Positions 63,111 to 64,000 of a stretch of 64,000 nucleotides of DNA are shown here, piece by piece. The stretch is taken from the NCBI GenBank assembly GCA_965249685.1, contig CBDFMN010000003.1, positions 1,302,001 to 1,366,000 of the forward strand, read 5' to 3'. The position numbers were made by a program, and so were the translations under genes. The stretch comes from RH-AL1 sp965249685 (GTDB lineage: Bacteria > Pseudomonadota > Alphaproteobacteria > Rhizobiales > Beijerinckiaceae). How positions within the stretch are numbered: the first letter of the stretch is position 1; every line of letters starts with the position of its first letter. The notes under the pieces were generated by a model. The model saw only the letters and a list, made by a program, of their open reading frames with translations, made no database searches and was not told where the DNA came from.

Positions 63111-63475
63111 GCGCGCGCGCCGCCACCCTCGGGCTTATTCTCCTCAGCGTCGGGCTCAATGCGGCCGCGCAACTATTTCTGCGCGCGGCGATGCGGTCGG
63201 GCCTGCCGGTCGGCCTCTCGCCGGCGGCAATGCTCCTCGAGGTGGGCCTGCGGCCCGGTATCCTCGGTGGCCTAGCCTGCTATGGCCTCAGCCTGCTTGT
63301 CTGGATCTACGTGCTGAGCAAGGCGGACGCCTCGTTTGCCTATCCGTTTCTCGGGCTCGGCTTCGTGATCGTCGCACTCGCCGGTTTCGTCCTGTTGGGG
63401 GAGCCGCTCTCGCCGCGTAAGATCGCCGGCACGCTGATCATTGCGGGCGGGGTGGTTGTGCTGGCCGGCGGTTAG
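63107..63475 (+). CDS. EmrE/ArnE-like small multidrug-resistance-family transporter
   Basis: 122 residues from the GTG at 63107, four membrane helices (LGLILLSVGLNAAAQLFL; GILGGLACYGLSLLVWIYVL; FAYPFLGLGFVIVALAGFVLL; KIAGTLIIAGGVVVLAGG). The sequence is closest to the ArnE/F-type SMR proteins, which flip undecaprenyl-phosphate-linked sugars, in contrast to drug-exporting EmrE, whose characteristic Glu in the first helix is missing here. Last gene of the operon. The sigma factor follows after 62 bases. Confidence 0.8.
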   Translation: MSARAATLGLILLSVGLNAAAQLFLRAAMRSGLPVGLSPAAMLLEVGLRPGILGGLACYGLSLLVWIYVLSKADASFAYPFLGLGFVIVALAGFVLLGEPLSPRKIAGTLIIAGGVVVLAGG

Positions 63476-63537
63476 GCGCTCTTGCCAAAACCGACCTCGT
63501 CGGGCTGAGTTGGGGCGGCATCCGCGACAGGCAGGTC

Positions 63538-64000
63538 ATGATCGAGAGCGACGGTGCGGCAGACGCGCTGGATCAGCGGCTTAGCGGGCTGATGGTGGCG
63601 GCGCAAAGCGGCGATAGGGCTGCCTATGCCGAGCTGCTGCGGGCCTGCGTTCCGTTCGTGAAGCGGGTCGGCCGGCGAACCGGCCTCGCGGAGGACCGGC
63701 TGGACGACGTAATGCAGGACACGCTCGTCACATTGCATCACGCGCGTCAGACTTACGACCCATCGCGGTCCTTCTGCGCCTGGCTGAGCGTCATCGCGCG
63801 GCGTCGCGCCATCGATATCCTCCGCAGGCAGGGGCGCAACGCGCGGCGCGAGGTGCACGCGCCACTCGCCTTCGAGGCGCACGCGGACCCGGGGTCCGAC
63901 ACCGCCGGTGGATGGGAGCAGACCGGACGCGCAAAGGTTCTCGGGGCGGCCATTGCTGGCCTGCCCGAGGGACAGCGCGACGCCGTCGAACGGCTGGGAC
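63538..64000 (+). CDS. RNA polymerase sigma-70 family (ECF-type) factor, partial
   Basis: 154 residues before the window ends. Start ATG at 63538 (MIESDGAADAL). Region 2 core: AAYAELLRACVPFVKRVGRRTGL...DVMQDTLVTLHHARQTYDPSRSFCAWLSVIARRRAIDILRRQGRN; region 4 begins at VLGAAIAGLPEGQRDAVERLG. Controls a regulon not visible here; the start of an anti-sigma gene, if present, lies to the right. Confidence 0.85.
   Translation, partial: MIESDGAADALDQRLSGLMVAAQSGDRAAYAELLRACVPFVKRVGRRTGLAEDRLDDVMQDTLVTLHHARQTYDPSRSFCAWLSVIARRRAIDILRRQGRNARREVHAPLAFEAHADPGSDTAGGWEQTGRAKVLGAAIAGLPEGQRDAVERLG

Overview
The window is a gene-dense, GC-rich chromosomal segment of an alphaproteobacterium, most likely of the order Hyphomicrobiales (Rhizobiales). 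The evidence is the gene content and order: MipZ, DUF3126, DUF1236, PAS_5, zf-CHCC, DUF815, a Mth938/phytoene-synthase-like pair behind secDF, the rpsB-tsf / pyrH-frr-uppS-cdsA-dxr-rseP-bamA-lpxD-fabZ series, and Omp25-like small beta-barrels. A Methylobacteriaceae/Beijerinckiaceae-type genome would fit, but the family is a guess. Both ends are cut: ileS (minus strand) runs off the left edge and a sigma-70 family gene runs off the right edge.

Layout. 0-1.1 kb: 5' part of ileS. 1.15-2.8 kb: a polymorphic-toxin-like effector and a coupled putative immunity gene. 2.9-7.1 kb: yajC-secD-secF plus two homologues of mitochondrial complex I assembly factors. 7.3-15.5 kb: housekeeping genes (DUF815 ATPase, dusA, cysE, hydrolase, zf-CHCC, FAD monooxygenase, mipZ). 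15.7-19 kb: rimO between two paralogous outer-membrane barrels. 19.4-34.5 kb: the envelope and translation series on the minus strand, split between pyrH and tsf by three unrelated genes, and ending abruptly after fabZ. 34.7-43.6 kb: GST, dnaE, aldo/keto reductase, an OmpR/EnvZ-type two-component pair and several small secreted proteins. 43.9-46.9 kb: a second toxin/immunity module (Tox-REase-5 with tandem Imm52), partly broken, beside tRNA-Arg. 47.3-57.9 kb: histidine kinase, a GT-C-like membrane protein coupled to a UDP-galactopyranose-mutase-like flavoprotein, rsmB, epimerase/LysR, heparinase-like. 58.1-63.5 kb: a tightly overlapped operon of a DUF2064 transferase, a GT87-like membrane protein, a radical SAM/SPASM enzyme, a PLP fold-II enzyme, a GT2 and an EmrE/ArnE-like small transporter.

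Most notable points. (1) The two toxin modules, 43 kb apart, share a homologous N-terminal region of roughly 130 residues ending in a QPR-PAG-SGRW motif, followed by unrelated nuclease-type C-termini. (2) The lpxD gene keeps its left-handed beta-helix scaffold but has lost the uridine-binding motif, the GFGF motif, the catalytic histidine and the last coils. lpxA is missing after fabZ, although a perfect Shine-Dalgarno sequence remains overlapping the fabZ stop. Together these suggest a decayed or rerouted lipid A pathway. (3) The 58-63.5 kb operon looks like an uncharacterised polyprenol-sugar/lipid modification pathway; it contains two tiny ORFs (46 and 25 codons) joined to their neighbours by 1- or 4-base stop/start overlaps. 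(4) yajC appears to start at an ATT codon. Several genes carry frameshifts that need read-level confirmation.
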